Source: Kushneria marisflavi (GTDB lineage: Bacteria > Pseudomonadota > Gammaproteobacteria > Pseudomonadales > Halomonadaceae). Taken from it: a stretch of DNA of 64,000 nucleotides. Below are positions 1-9,608 of the stretch, piece by piece. Below the pieces are notes generated by a model. It worked only from the letters and a program-made list of their open reading frames with translations, had not been told where the DNA came from and made no database searches. Both the position numbers and the translations under genes were made by a program. Position 1 is the first letter of the stretch, and each line of letters starts with the position of its first letter. The stretch spans positions 682,001 through 746,000 of the forward strand of contig NZ_CP021358.1 of assembly GCF_002157205.1 (NCBI RefSeq), given 5' to 3'.

Positions 1-146
1 CTGTTGGCGACCGTATTGCTGAAACCAAGGTTCGTCATTTTGAGGTTGTCCTGCAGCTTGTTATTGGCTTGCCCCTCGAGGATCACTCGATCAAGGGCAT
101 GACAGACCAAGCATGCAGCGCACAGCAAAGACTGGCAAGCCGACAT
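1..146 (-). CDS. 5' end of an unidentified secreted or envelope protein (partial)
   Basis: An open frame runs off the left edge on the minus strand. It begins at ATG 146-144, twelve bases after an in-frame TGA, and 48 codons are visible. The first residues (MSACQSLLCAACLVCHAL) look like a short hydrophobic signal segment, followed by a polar stretch containing LEGQANNKLQDNLKM. That pattern loosely resembles the first POTRA repeat of TamA-type outer-membrane assembly proteins, but too little is visible to claim it. The only purine-rich stretch (GAAGG) touches the ATG, which is too close for a normal ribosome binding site, so the start may be wrong. Confidence 0.35.
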   Translation of the reverse strand, partial: MSACQSLLCAACLVCHALDRVILEGQANNKLQDNLKMTNLGFSNTVAN

Positions 147-316
147 CCTTCAAGGGACGACGATCGCGCAGTAAGAAACGAACAGCAGAATTGGCCGCCA
201 TGACAGGCGTCATGTGCAGACAGGAATCAAAATCAGGGAGAGATAATCCGAAGGCGGATCAGGTGTTGCCAGAAGAGAGCGTATTGAAGAGAAAAAACAA
301 CACATGTTCAAGCGAA

Positions 317-393
317 TGGCGGACTGGACGGGACTTGAACCCGCGACCTCCGGCGTGACAGGCCGGCATTCTAACCAACTGAACTACCAGTCC
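317..393 (-). tRNA. tRNA-Asp (GTC)
   Basis: A 77-nt cloverleaf including an encoded CCA end. The acceptor stem is GGACTGG/CCAGTCC with discriminator G, and the anticodon loop CTGTCAC gives GTC. It is identical to the copies at 526 and 636 and is the last gene of the five-tRNA array in transcription order. Confidence 0.95.
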
Positions 394-430
394 GCATACA
401 CTTGCAACATCAAATCATCTTGGAAGATGA

Positions 431-506
431 TGGTGGGTGGTACTGGGCTCGAACCAGTGACCCCCAGCTTGTAAGGCTGGTGCTCTTCCAACTGAGCTAA
501 CCACCC
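431..506 (-). tRNA. tRNA-Val (TAC)
   Basis: A 76-nt tRNA with encoded CCA. The acceptor stem is GGGTGGT/ACCACCC with discriminator A. The anticodon stem-loop CCAGC-CTTACAA-GCTGG gives TAC. Identical to the copy at 752. Confidence 0.95.
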
Positions 507-525
507 GATAGTACGATAATTTCGA

Positions 526-602
526 TGGCGGACTGGACGGGACTTGAACCCGCGACCTCCGGCGTGACAGGCCGGCATTCTAACCAACTGAACTACCAGT
601 CC
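526..602 (-). tRNA. tRNA-Asp (GTC)
   Basis: Second of three identical 77-nt tRNA-Asp genes in the array, with encoded CCA and anticodon GTC. It is separated by about 20-30 nt from its neighbours, consistent with one processed precursor. Confidence 0.95.
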
Positions 603-635
603 ATTTATATCGAAATATCACTGCACCCAGAGCTT

Positions 636-712
636 TGGCGGACTGGACGGGACTTGAACCCGCGACCTCCGGCGTGACAGGCCGGCATTCTAACCAACTG
701 AACTACCAGTCC
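636..712 (-). tRNA. tRNA-Asp (GTC)
   Basis: 77-nt tRNA-Asp with encoded CCA, identical to the copies at 317 and 526. It is second in transcription order, 39 nt after the promoter-proximal tRNA-Val. Confidence 0.95.
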
Positions 713-751
713 GCAACCCTGATTACAGCAACATGACCTTATCAAAAATGA

Positions 752-827
752 TGGTGGGTGGTACTGGGCTCGAACCAGTGACCCCCAGCTTGTAAGGCTG
801 GTGCTCTTCCAACTGAGCTAACCACCC
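752..827 (-). tRNA. tRNA-Val (TAC), promoter-proximal gene of the array
   Basis: 76-nt tRNA-Val with encoded CCA and anticodon TAC. It is the first gene of the array, starting about ten bases after the predicted transcription start of the promoter at 845-872. Confidence 0.95.
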
Positions 828-844
828 GGGTCATGTGGCGCTGC

Positions 845-872
845 ATTCTACCGATCATTGCAGGAAAGTCAA
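845..872 (-). promoter_or_regulatory. Sigma-70-type promoter of the Val/Asp tRNA array
   Basis: On the minus strand, -35 TTGACT (872-867), a 16-nt spacer and -10 TAGAAT (850-845). The -10 box is followed by a GC-rich stretch (GCAGCGCC), the kind of discriminator seen at stringently controlled stable-RNA promoters. The placement just ahead of tRNA-Val supports the call; growth-rate control is inference. Confidence 0.75.
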
Positions 873-899
873 ACACTTCCTGAACGATTGCCATGAATT

Positions 900-1808
900 T
901 CATGACAGCGGCGCGTCATCATCCCGTGCCATCAGATTTACCGTGTCGATACGGTCACGTTTCATCAGGCGCTGTTTTTCCTCGAGCCCGTGAAAGTCAA
1001 ACAGGTCCCGATCCGCCAGCTGGGAGGGCGCCACATTGGTCAATGCCTTGAACATGGTCTCGATTCGCCCGGGGTGCTTACGCTCCCAGTCGGCGAGCAT
1101 TTCCTTGACCACCTGACGCTGCAGGTTTTCCTGACTGCCACACAGATTGCACGGAATGATGGGAAAGGCCATGGCTTCGGCAAATTTTGCGATATCGGCC
1201 TCGGCGCAGTAGGCCATCGGACGAATCACGATATTCTTGCCATCGTCGGAGAGCAGCTTGGGCGGCATCGACTTGAGCGACCCCCCAAAGAACATGTTGA
1301 GAAAAAGCGTTTCCAGCATGTCGTCGCGATGATGACCCAGCGCGATCTTGTTGGCGCCGATCTCTTCGGCAAAACCGTAAAGCGTGCCACGTCGCAGACG
1401 CGAACACAGCCCGCAGGTTGTCTTGCCCTCGGGGACCTTCTCTTTCACGATCGAGTAGGTATCACGTTCAACGATGTGATACTCAACGCCCTGCCCTGCC
1501 AGATACTCCGGCAGCACATGCTCTGGAAAGCCGGGCTGTTTCTGATCCATGTTGACGGCCACCAGCTCAAAGTTCACCGGCGCATTGCGCTGAAGATTGC
1601 GAAGAATTTCGAGCATGGTGTAGGAGTCCTTGCCACCGGAGAGGCACACCATCACCCTGTCGCCATCATTGATCATGGCATAGTCGATGATGGCATTGCC
1701 GACGTTACGGCGCAGACGTTTTTGAAGCTTGTCGAACTCCCGCTTCTGGAGAGTGTTCACGGACTGATCAAGTTCTTGCATGGAGATGACTTCGGATAGA
1801 TGCGACAT
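900..1808 (-). CDS. ttcA: tRNA 2-thiocytidine(32) synthetase TtcA
   Basis: 302 aa, the normal length for TtcA, which uses ATP and an iron-sulfur cluster to thiolate cytidine 32 of certain tRNAs in the cytoplasm. The PP-loop motif SGGKDS lies near residues 57-62. A CGLC pair near 131-134 and a later CNLC region supply the cluster cysteines. The GHHRDD segment typical of the family is present. It points away from the large sensor kinase gene starting at 1970. A second ATG nine codons in is possible but less usual for the family. It sits just upstream of the tRNA array on the same strand, but the array has its own promoter. Confidence 0.95.
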   Translation of the reverse strand: MSHLSEVISMQELDQSVNTLQKREFDKLQKRLRRNVGNAIIDYAMINDGDRVMVCLSGGKDSYTMLEILRNLQRNAPVNFELVAVNMDQKQPGFPEHVLPEYLAGQGVEYHIVERDTYSIVKEKVPEGKTTCGLCSRLRRGTLYGFAEEIGANKIALGHHRDDMLETLFLNMFFGGSLKSMPPKLLSDDGKNIVIRPMAYCAEADIAKFAEAMAFPIIPCNLCGSQENLQRQVVKEMLADWERKHPGRIETMFKALTNVAPSQLADRDLFDFHGLEEKQRLMKRDRIDTVNLMARDDDAPLS

Positions 1809-1969
1809 TGGCGCTACTTTATCATTGCCACAAAGCGCAGGCGAAGACCGGTCGCATCAGGCGGGACTTGAAGGGGCGATGGCACTCGGGCAAAGGCCGA
1901 TGTGCCATCGAAATGTCGAGGCTGTCACCAAAAAGCAGCCCTTACGCGGGTCAGGCAAGGATTTTCACG

Positions 1970-4900
1970 ATGTTTCAGGGCTGGTTACTGCTCACCATCT
2001 CGCTTTTGTACATCGCCACGCTCTTTGGCATCGCCTGGCGTGGCGATCAGCGAGCGCGAAGACTGGGGCCGGCCAAACGCCGCCCACTGGTCTACAGCCT
2101 GGCACTGGCGGTCTACTGTACCTCCTGGACCTTTTACGGCAGCGTAGGCCAGGTGGCCAATTCCGGACTTCAGTATCTCAGCGTCTTTCTGGGCCCTATC
2201 CTGGCCTTTTTGCTGTTCTGGCCAATCCTGACCAAGATGATTCGCGTCGCCAAGCGGCAAAATATCACCTCGATCGCCGATTTTATTGCCTCACGCTACG
2301 GCAAGACCCAGGCACTGGCAGCACTGGCCAGCATGGTGGCCCTGCTGGGCACCCTTCCCTATCTGGCCCTGCAGCTCAAGGCCATGGCAGCAAGCTTTAC
2401 AGTGCTGACGGCTAACAATGACATTGTGCGCTCGCCGATTCTTGGCGATACAGCCTTCTATGTCGCCGCACTCATGGCACTTTTTGCCATTTTGTTCGGC
2501 ACCCGCCACACCGATGCCACCGAGCATCATGAGGGGCTGATCCAGGCCATTGCCTTTGAATCCGTGGTCAAGCTCGGCGCCTTCGTACTGTTAGGTGCCC
2601 TGATCACCTGGGGCGCCTTTGACGGTCTGGGTGAACTCTCCAGTCGAGCAGTACATGACCTGTCTGCCGGCAGTCATTTCAGCAGTGCCAGTTTCGGTCA
2701 GGGATTCTGGACCCAGACGCTGCTGGCCCTGCTGGCCGTGTTCTGCATTCCGCGCCAGTTTCACGTCACCGTGGTCGAAAACACCAGCACCGACGACACC
2801 GCTCGCGCACGCTGGCTGTTCCCGCTCTACCTGATTGCAGCCGGCTTCTTTGTGCTGCCACTGGCCGTGGCCGCCCTGACAATGTTTGAAGGCTTGGGGT
2901 TGGACCCGGACACATGGGTATTGCATCTGGCGATGGCAATGGACCAGCCCTGGCTCGTCATGATCACGTTTATTGGTGGGTTTGCAGCCGCCAGCGGCAT
3001 GGTCATCATGGCCGCCGTGACCCTGTCCATCATGATCTCAAACGAAGTGGTCATCCCCCTGCTGCTGCGCTTCAAGGGATTTGACGCGCGTCACGGCGAC
3101 TATGCCCGCTGGGTGTTGCGCATTCGCCGCCTGATCATCGTGCTGACGCTGGCACTGGCCTATGGCTTTTACAAGCTTACCGCCCCCTCCAGTTCGCTCG
3201 CCAGCCTTGGGGTACTGTCACTGGCCGCGCTGGCGCAGCTGGCACCGGCTCTGATTGGCGGGCTGTACTGGAAACGAGGCAATCGCCTTGGTGTCAGTCT
3301 GGGGCTGCTGCTGGGCTTTCTGATCTGGGGTTACACCCTGTTGCTGCCCACGCTGGTACGCGCCGGCCTTTTCCCGTTCCCTATCGATGCCGGTCCGATG
3401 GGCATCGAACTGCTCAGCCCCGCCAATCTGCTGGGCCTGTCACTGGATGACCCCATCACCCAGGGGGTTCTACTGTCACTGGGCGTGAATCTCTTCTGCT
3501 ATATCTTTTTCTCCCAGGTGACGCGCCAGCGAGTGGTCGAGCGCATTCAGGCCTCACTGTTTGTCGACAGCGTGGCGTCTCATCAGACCCTGATCAATCG
3601 GCCATGGGGCGGCACCACGTCGGTGAGCGATCTCAAGTCCCTGTCCCGGCGTTTTCTCAATGAGGATCAGGTCGAGCGCGCCTTCAATGACTATGGCTGG
3701 CGTCATCAACAGCGTTTGGATCCTGGCACACGGGCTTCGATCGACCTGATCGGATTTACCGAGCGGCTTCTGGCCTCCGCCATTGGCGCCTCGTCGGCAC
3801 GCATCGTCATGAACTCGGCGCTTTCCGGGCGGGATGTGTCCATCTCGGACGTCGTGTCCATCGTCGATGAAGCCTCCCAGGTCCTCGAGTTCAACCGATC
3901 CCTTTTGCAGGCCACCATCGAGAACATCAATCAGGGCGTGATGGTGGTGGACCACAAGCTGCGCATCGTGGTCTGGAATCAGCGCTACCTGGAGCTGTTT
4001 CGCTTTCCTGACCACCTGATTCATGTTGGCGAACCCATCGAGCGCATCTTTTTATACAACGCCGAGCACGGCGAATATGGCCCCGGCGACCCACAGGAAC
4101 ACGTGCGGCTTTTGATGGACAATATTCGCAGCGGCCAGGCACACCACTATCAGCGCTACCGACAGGATGACAGTGTGCTCGACATCCACGGCAACCCCAT
4201 GGTGGGCGGCGGTTTTGTCTACACCTACCAGGATGTGACCGATCAGAAGCGCACGGAAGAAGCCCTGATCCGCTCGGAAAACAATATCCGTATCTATACC
4301 GATAACGTACCGGCACTGATCGCCTATTTTGACCGCGACTGCCACTACCTCTTCACCAATCGCGCCTACGAAACGGCCATGGAAGTGGATCGTCTTCAGG
4401 CGATCGGCAAACGTGCTGAAGACGTCATGACCGCCAGCACATGGAAGCTGCGCGCCCCATGGATGCAGCGCGCACTCAACGGCGAGCGTGTGTCATGGGA
4501 GCTCTCCCTGACCGACCGGGAAGGCGGCACACGTTATATGCTCGCCACCTATACGCCCCATTTCGGAGAAAGCCATCGGGTACTGGGCTTTTTCGCGCTG
4601 TACCAGGACATTACCGAGCGCCGGCTGGCTGAAATTGCTCTCAAGGAAACCAATGAGCATCTCGAGGAGCGCGTGCGTGAGCGTACCCGGGAGCTATCCG
4701 AGGTCAACATTGCGCTACGTCAGGAAAACCGGGTTCGCTCCGAAGCCGAGCTGGCATTGCGGCAGGCCAAGCAGGTCGCCGAAACCGCCAATGCGTCAAA
4801 AACCCGCTTTCTGGCCGCAGCAAGCCATGATTTGCTCCAGCCGCTTAACGCCGCACGGCTGTTCACCTCGGCCCTGACTCAACGTCTGGAAGAGAGCGAA

Positions 4901-5911
4901 CACCACGACACGCTGGTGCACATCGACAACTCGCTTCAGGCGGCAGAAGAGCTGCTGGGGACCCTGCTGGACATTTCCAAGCTGGATGCCGGCGCGTTGA
5001 CGCCCCGACGTCAGATCTTTGCTCTCAATGAGATTCTGCGCCCCCTGTATGCTGAATTTTCGGTCATGGCCCAGGACCGCGGCCTGGATCTGGACATGGT
5101 CGAAACGGGCACCGTGATCGACAGCGACCCTCAGATGCTCAGGCGCATCATTCAAAACTTTCTTTCCAATGCCCTGCGCTACACCCAGCACGGCCGCGTC
5201 CTGCTGGGCTGTCGCCGCCGCGGTGAGCAACTGTTGATCGAGGTATGGGATACCGGTCCTGGCATTCCGGAATCGCGTCAGGCCGAGATCTTTCAGGAGT
5301 TTCGCCGACTGGATCAGAAATCACGTCACCGTGAGAGCGAGAAGGGACTGGGGCTGGGGCTTTCCATTGCCGATCGCATGGCGCGCGTGCTCGATCATCC
5401 GATTACCATTCGCTCGCGGGAAGGTCACGGCACCGTTTTTGCACTGACCGTACCGCTCAAGCAGGGTGCCGTCCTTACCCGTCAGGAAACTCAGGCCGCA
5501 CAGAAAAGCGCCGGCAATCGCATTCGCGGTGCACGGATCATCTGCATCGATAACGAGACCATGACGCTGGAGGGCATGAAGGCCATGCTGGAAGGCTGGG
5601 AATGCGAGGTATTTACGGCTACCTCGATCGGCGGTGCACGCTCGGTTGTGCGTAACATGACCGGTGAGCCCGACATTATTCTGGCTGATTACCACCTGGA
5701 TAATGAAGTGACCGGCCTGATGGCACTGGAATCACTGGCCGAGCGCTTTACCGGAGATGTCCCGGGGATCGTGATCACGGCCGATCGCACCGAAGAGGTC
5801 GCCGATTTGATTCGCCGAGCCGGTTATCACCTGCTCAATAAACCGGTTCGCCCGGCGGCGCTGCGCGCCCTTCTGACCCGAACTCTCCAGGCCAACCGTC
5901 GCTCGAGTTGA
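1970..5911 (+). CDS. crbS: SLC5-transporter-fused hybrid sensor histidine kinase (CrbS/MxtR type)
   Basis: 1313 aa from ATG 1970, which has AAGGA about eight bases upstream; longer starts back to 1808 lack such a site. The first ~560 residues form many membrane helices of the sodium:solute symporter (SLC5) family. A STAC-like linker and two PAS domains (about 640-890) follow, then a coiled coil, a HisKA H-box with His953 (SHDLLQPLN), an HATPase domain (N-box SNALRY, DTGPGIPE, KGLGLGLS) and a C-terminal receiver with Asp1240 (ILADYHLD). This is the architecture of CrbS (Vibrio) and MxtR (Pseudomonas), which activate acetyl-CoA synthetase through a LuxR-type partner. The convergent neighbour is that partner, and acsA follows, which strongly supports this role. 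The ligand is not evident from sequence. Gene name is by analogy. Confidence 0.85.
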   Translation: MFQGWLLLTISLLYIATLFGIAWRGDQRARRLGPAKRRPLVYSLALAVYCTSWTFYGSVGQVANSGLQYLSVFLGPILAFLLFWPILTKMIRVAKRQNITSIADFIASRYGKTQALAALASMVALLGTLPYLALQLKAMAASFTVLTANNDIVRSPILGDTAFYVAALMALFAILFGTRHTDATEHHEGLIQAIAFESVVKLGAFVLLGALITWGAFDGLGELSSRAVHDLSAGSHFSSASFGQGFWTQTLLALLAVFCIPRQFHVTVVENTSTDDTARARWLFPLYLIAAGFFVLPLAVAALTMFEGLGLDPDTWVLHLAMAMDQPWLVMITFIGGFAAASGMVIMAAVTLSIMISNEVVIPLLLRFKGFDARHGDYARWVLRIRRLIIVLTLALAYGFYKLTAPSSSLASLGVLSLAALAQLAPALIGGLYWKRGNRLGVSLGLLLGFLIWGYTLLLPTLVRAGLFPFPIDAGPMGIELLSPANLLGLSLDDPITQGVLLSLGVNLFCYIFFSQVTRQRVVERIQASLFVDSVASHQTLINRPWGGTTSVSDLKSLSRRFLNEDQVERAFNDYGWRHQQRLDPGTRASIDLIGFTERLLASAIGASSARIVMNSALSGRDVSISDVVSIVDEASQVLEFNRSLLQATIENINQGVMVVDHKLRIVVWNQRYLELFRFPDHLIHVGEPIERIFLYNAEHGEYGPGDPQEHVRLLMDNIRSGQAHHYQRYRQDDSVLDIHGNPMVGGGFVYTYQDVTDQKRTEEALIRSENNIRIYTDNVPALIAYFDRDCHYLFTNRAYETAMEVDRLQAIGKRAEDVMTASTWKLRAPWMQRALNGERVSWELSLTDREGGTRYMLATYTPHFGESHRVLGFFALYQDITERRLAEIALKETNEHLEERVRERTRELSEVNIALRQENRVRSEAELALRQAKQVAETANASKTRFLAAASHDLLQPLNAARLFTSALTQRLEESEHHDTLVHIDNSLQAAEELLGTLLDISKLDAGALTPRRQIFALNEILRPLYAEFSVMAQDRGLDLDMVETGTVIDSDPQMLRRIIQNFLSNALRYTQHGRVLLGCRRRGEQLLIEVWDTGPGIPESRQAEIFQEFRRLDQKSRHRESEKGLGLGLSIADRMARVLDHPITIRSREGHGTVFALTVPLKQGAVLTRQETQAAQKSAGNRIRGARIICIDNETMTLEGMKAMLEGWECEVFTATSIGGARSVVRNMTGEPDIILADYHLDNEVTGLMALESLAERFTGDVPGIVITADRTEEVADLIRRAGYHLLNKPVRPAALRALLTRTLQANRRSS

Positions 5912-5934
5912 ACAGGCGCGCGGCGGTCGGACAC

Positions 5935-5962
5935 AAAAAATCCCGGTTCATGCCGGGATTTT
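5935..5962. terminator. Bidirectional terminator between the sensor kinase and its regulator
   Basis: A ten-base-pair stem AAAATCCCGG / CCGGGATTTT with a six-base loop and A/T runs on both sides. It lies between two convergent genes and can serve both. Confidence 0.85.
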
Positions 5963-5980
5963 CAACGATCAGGCAGACGT

Positions 5981-6643
5981 TCAATTTTCGACGCGAGAAG
6001 GCTCCACTTCCAGCTTCTGGGCCGCGATCACGGCCTGCGTGCGCGAATGAACGCCCAGCTTGCGCAAAATGGCGGTGACATGCGCCTTGATTGTGGCCTC
6101 GGACACATTGAGATCATAGGCAATCTGCTTGTTCAGCAGGCCTTCGGTCAGCATGTTCAGCACGCGAAACTGTTGTGGCGTCAGTGATGCGATGGCTGCG
6201 GCGAACTTGGCTTCCTCCTCATCGCCGTCTCCAAGGTAGTCTGCCATTTCCGCTGGCAGCCATATCTCACCATCCAGAATGGCGCTGATACCACCGGCGA
6301 TTGTATCCAGCGAAGCGGACTTGGGTATAAATCCCGACGCACCATAATCAAGAGAGCGACGTACCACCTGCGGCTCTTCACTGCCGGAAATAACCGCCAC
6401 GGGGATGTCAGGCATCTGGCCACGCAACTGAATCAACCCCGAGAAGCCATGTGCACCGGGCATACGCAGATCCAGAAGAATCAAATCAGCATCGGGGTGA
6501 CGTGTCACGACCTCGATGGTGGCTTCCATGGTGTCGGCTTCGACAATTTCGGCATTGGCCGCTACCTGACGCAGAGACTGCGTCAGTGCCGCACGAAACA
6601 AGGGGTGATCGTCTGCCACGATAAACTTCTGGGCAAAGGCCAT
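5981..6643 (-). CDS. crbR: LuxR-family response regulator (CrbR/ErdR type)
   Basis: 220 aa. The N-terminal receiver has the acidic pair D11-D12, phosphoacceptor Asp58 (LILLDLRMPG), the switch Ser (VISGS) and Lys (FIPKS). A LuxR/FixJ-type helix-turn-helix occupies about 150-210 (LTPQQFRVL...NKQIAYDLNVSEATIKAHV). It lies convergent to the hybrid kinase and downstream of acsA on the same strand, matching the CrbS/CrbR and MxtR/ErdR systems in which this protein activates acs. An intrinsic terminator separates it from acsA, so it probably has its own promoter in 6644-6800. The functional link is inferred from family and context. Confidence 0.85.
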   Translation of the reverse strand: MAFAQKFIVADDHPLFRAALTQSLRQVAANAEIVEADTMEATIEVVTRHPDADLILLDLRMPGAHGFSGLIQLRGQMPDIPVAVISGSEEPQVVRRSLDYGASGFIPKSASLDTIAGGISAILDGEIWLPAEMADYLGDGDEEEAKFAAAIASLTPQQFRVLNMLTEGLLNKQIAYDLNVSEATIKAHVTAILRKLGVHSRTQAVIAAQKLEVEPSRVEN

Positions 6644-6799
6644 GCAGTTTCCTCCAGGATTCCCCGTATCATTCAGGACGGCCCAGACCCGGTCAAAACG
6701 CGGTCAGCCACGTCATCAGCAGTTCAAGGCCGAGCGTCATCATGCCATCTGCCGATCATGTAACCAGCAATCTCGGCATGTTACCCCATGATTTTTTTA

Positions 6800-6843
6800 T
6801 TTCCAAAATAAAACGTTGGCACCAGTTTGCTGATGCCAACGTT
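6800..6843 (-). terminator. Terminator of acsA
   Basis: On the minus strand a ten-base-pair stem AACGTTGGCA / TGCCAACGTT with a twelve-base loop is followed by TTTTATTTT. It lies 57 bases beyond the acsA stop codon. Confidence 0.8.
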
Positions 6844-6899
6844 CATTATGCGGCAATGTGACGCGCTTGTCGTGATCTAGAAGCAGATGAGCATATTCG

Positions 6900-8843
6900 T
6901 CAGTGGTTAACTCGCTCCTTGATCAGGGCTTCGACCACATCAGGATCGGACAGGGTGCTGATATCCCCCAGCCCATCGACTTCATTGGCGGCAATCTTGC
7001 GCAGGATGCGTCGCATGATCTTGCCCGAACGGGTCTTGGGTAGACCGGGCGCCCACTGGATGGCATCAAGCTTGGCAATGGCGCCGATATCACGGCGTAC
7101 GACATCATTGAGCTCCCTGCTCAGGGCATCAGAAGCTTCAGCCCCCTGCATCAGGGTGATATAGGCATAGATCCCCTGGCCCTTCATATCATGGGGAAAG
7201 CCCACGACCGCTGCCTCGGCCACGGCCGGATGCGCCACCAGTGCCGATTCAATTTCTGCCGTACCCATGCGATGGCCGGAAACGTTGAGCACATCATCGA
7301 TGCGGCCGGTAAGCCAGTAATCCCCATCTGCATCGCGATGCGCCCCATCGCCGGTAAAATAAGTACCGGGATGCATGCTGAAGTAGGTTTCCTCAAAACG
7401 CTCGTGATTGCCCCAGATGGTGCGCGCCTGGCCCGGCCAGCTTCCTTCAATGACAAGGCTGCCGTCGCCTTCTCCTTCGATACGGTTTCCTTCAGCATCC
7501 ATCAGCGCCGGCTGAATGCCAAAGAAGGGTCGCATGGCTGCTCCAGGCTTGACGTTTTCGACATCCGTGAGCGGCGCCATCATGTGACCACCGGTTTCGG
7601 TCTGCCACCAGGTATCCATGATCGGACAGCGCCCATTGCCAATAATCTGGTGACTGAAATGCCACGCCTGTGGATTGATGGGCTCCCCTACCGTACCGAT
7701 CAGACGCAGGGAATCGCGTCGACTGCTGTCCATGACATGATCACCATGCCCCATCATGGCGCGAATGGCCGTGGGAGAGGTATAGAAGATCGTAATGTTG
7801 TGTCGATCAATCACCTCGCCAACCCGGCCATAATCCGGATAGCTCGGTACCCCCTCGAACATGACCGTCGTAGCTCCATTGGCCAGCGGGCCGTATACCA
7901 CATAGGAGTGACCGGTGACCCAGCCTACATCCGCAGCACACCAGTAAACGTCATCGTCACGCAGGCCAAAGATCTCCTGATGCGTCATGGACGCATAGAG
8001 CAGATAGCCTCCTGTCGTATGCATCAGCCCCTTGGGCGTGCCCGTCGACCCCGAGGTATAAAGAATGAACAGCGGATCTTCAGCGTTCATTGCCTCGGGA
8101 GCGCACTGATCCGACTGCTCCTGCATCATCGCGCAGGCATCGATATCACGTGCTTGCCAGTCAATCGGCGCGTCACCGCAAGGCACCACCAGTACATGCT
8201 CGACACATTCGGTGCCCTTGATGGCCAGTGCCTCGTCGACATTTTTCTTGAGCGGCACCTGCTTGCCGCCGCGTCGTGAAATATCGGCAGTAATCACCAC
8301 CTGCGAGGCACAGTCCGAGATCCGCCCGGCCAACGCTTCCGGAGAAAAGCCGCCAAATACCACGGAGTGCACGGCCCCGATGCGAGCACACGCCAGCATG
8401 GCAATCGCGGCTTCAGGAATCATCGGCATGTACAGCGTTACGGTATCGCCACGCCCCACTCCGAGCGCCTTGAGCATGTTGGCAAACCGGCACGTTCCTT
8501 GATGCAGCTCGCGATAGGTCAGTACGCGCTGATGATCACAATTGTCCCCTTCCCAGAGGATGGCCGGCTTGTCGCCGCGGCTTTCGAGGTGGCGATCCAG
8601 ACAGTTGACAGAAGCGTTGAGCACACCATCCTCGAACCATTTGATTCGGGAATGGTTGTCTCCGAAGTGACCGTTGAGAATATTTTCAGGCGTGCGCATC
8701 CAGTCAAGACGTTGCATCTCTTCACGCCAGAACGCTTCAGGAGATTCGATCGAATAATGATAGCGCTCGCGGTAGTCCTGCTCGCTGATCGGGCTACGCA
8801 GCTTTTGTGCGGCACCCGCCATGTCCCGGGCAGTATGGCTCAT
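6900..8843 (-). CDS. acsA: Acetyl-CoA synthetase (acetate-CoA ligase, AMP-forming)
   Basis: 647 aa, full length for Acs. It converts acetate, ATP and CoA to acetyl-CoA through acetyl-AMP. The P-loop [11 protein letters not shown] lies near residue 265, the WWQTETGG core motif near 412, and the C-terminal [11 protein letters not shown] holds the lysine that is acetylated to switch the enzyme off in studied homologues. AAGGAG eight bases before the ATG fixes the start. The gene is monocistronic, with a terminator at 6800-6843 and a promoter region carrying GACCAT repeats, and lies beside the two-component genes expected to regulate it. I see no adenylate-kinase-like or acetyltransferase gene alongside it. 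Confidence 0.96.
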   Translation of the reverse strand: MSHTARDMAGAAQKLRSPISEQDYRERYHYSIESPEAFWREEMQRLDWMRTPENILNGHFGDNHSRIKWFEDGVLNASVNCLDRHLESRGDKPAILWEGDNCDHQRVLTYRELHQGTCRFANMLKALGVGRGDTVTLYMPMIPEAAIAMLACARIGAVHSVVFGGFSPEALAGRISDCASQVVITADISRRGGKQVPLKKNVDEALAIKGTECVEHVLVVPCGDAPIDWQARDIDACAMMQEQSDQCAPEAMNAEDPLFILYTSGSTGTPKGLMHTTGGYLLYASMTHQEIFGLRDDDVYWCAADVGWVTGHSYVVYGPLANGATTVMFEGVPSYPDYGRVGEVIDRHNITIFYTSPTAIRAMMGHGDHVMDSSRRDSLRLIGTVGEPINPQAWHFSHQIIGNGRCPIMDTWWQTETGGHMMAPLTDVENVKPGAAMRPFFGIQPALMDAEGNRIEGEGDGSLVIEGSWPGQARTIWGNHERFEETYFSMHPGTYFTGDGAHRDADGDYWLTGRIDDVLNVSGHRMGTAEIESALVAHPAVAEAAVVGFPHDMKGQGIYAYITLMQGAEASDALSRELNDVVRRDIGAIAKLDAIQWAPGLPKTRSGKIMRRILRKIAANEVDGLGDISTLSDPDVVEALIKERVNH

Positions 8844-8903
8844 GTCGCATCTCCTTGATCTAATGGATCACGTAGACCCACCATGATGAATAGTGTGACC
8901 CTT

Positions 8904-8960
8904 AGATTAGCGTTATGCCGGGGCAGACTGACCATTAGACCATGGTCACTGTTCGACCAT
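8904..8960 (-). promoter_or_regulatory. acsA promoter with three GACCAT repeats
   Basis: On the minus strand a plausible -10 TAATCT (909-904 of the 8.9-kb region) has only a weak -35 (GTCAGT, 8932-8927) at 17-nt spacing. On the plus strand GACCAT occurs at 8930, 8938 and 8955, and the middle copy overlaps the palindrome GACCATGGTC. Repeats overlapping and preceding a poor -35 box are the usual layout of an activator site. That the activator is the neighbouring CrbR-like protein is inference. Confidence 0.45.
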
Positions 8961-8976
8961 TCTCCCCGATGTCTGA

Positions 8977-9531
8977 TCACCGTTCGTCGCGCGTCGTGTG
9001 CGCTTCGGCGCTCGCTTCAAGGCGCAACGTCTCACCACAGTGGCGGCAGCGATATCGACTGCCTCGACGCTCATTATTATGGCGTCGACGCGTAAAGTAG
9101 TGACGACGACAGCCACAGAGATAGGCATAAGGCGCGGGGCTGGCTTTTGAGGTATCAAACTGATGGGTGGTGCTGGGCGGGCGATCGAATATCTCGATCA
9201 TGATCCGCTGCCACTGCACGCCGTGCGGGCGAACGCGTCCGGGATAGACATGATGGACAACCCAGTGGGCCATTTCGTGCGGCACGACCTCTGCCAGAAA
9301 GGCATCGGGCTGCTCGCTGTACAGCGTCATGTTAAAGCGCAACCCGCCACGCCCATAATGGGCCTGTCCGGCACTGCGCCCACGCAGGTCATACCAGACC
9401 CCTGGAGACGGCAGCGCCGGGTAGCGCTGGCGGGCTCTTTGGAGAGATCGCTCGACATGGGCCAAAAGCCGGGCCCGACTGGCATCCCCGATGGGAAACT
9501 CATCAATGTCGCTGGCTGGAAAATCGGTCAT
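8977..9531 (-). CDS. sprT: SprT-family zinc metalloprotease
   Basis: 184 aa from ATG 9531; an earlier start at 9609 would overlap the divergent gene and adds an atypical N-terminus. The zinc motif HEMAHW (HExxH) lies about residue 88. A C-terminal zinc-ribbon-like region follows with paired cysteines (YLCGCRRH and YRCRHCGE). This matches SprT proteins of gammaproteobacteria, whose substrate is not established. No strong ribosome binding site is visible for either start. Confidence 0.85.
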   Translation of the reverse strand: MTDFPASDIDEFPIGDASRARLLAHVERSLQRARQRYPALPSPGVWYDLRGRSAGQAHYGRGGLRFNMTLYSEQPDAFLAEVVPHEMAHWVVHHVYPGRVRPHGVQWQRIMIEIFDRPPSTTHQFDTSKASPAPYAYLCGCRRHYFTRRRHNNERRGSRYRCRHCGETLRLEASAEAHTTRDER

Positions 9532-9608
9532 GGATGATAAACTGTCCGCTCTCAACCCGGCGGCCCGGCTGCCGTACAACGCGCCGCTTACTGTATGGAT
9601 ACTGCTCA

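Noticed and set aside
113..587. Small frames across the tRNA array
   Set aside because: They consist of tRNA sequence read as protein (for example the repeated GRDLNPRPP pattern).
7191..8279. 362-codon open frame on the plus strand
   Set aside because: Antisense to acsA, no domain.
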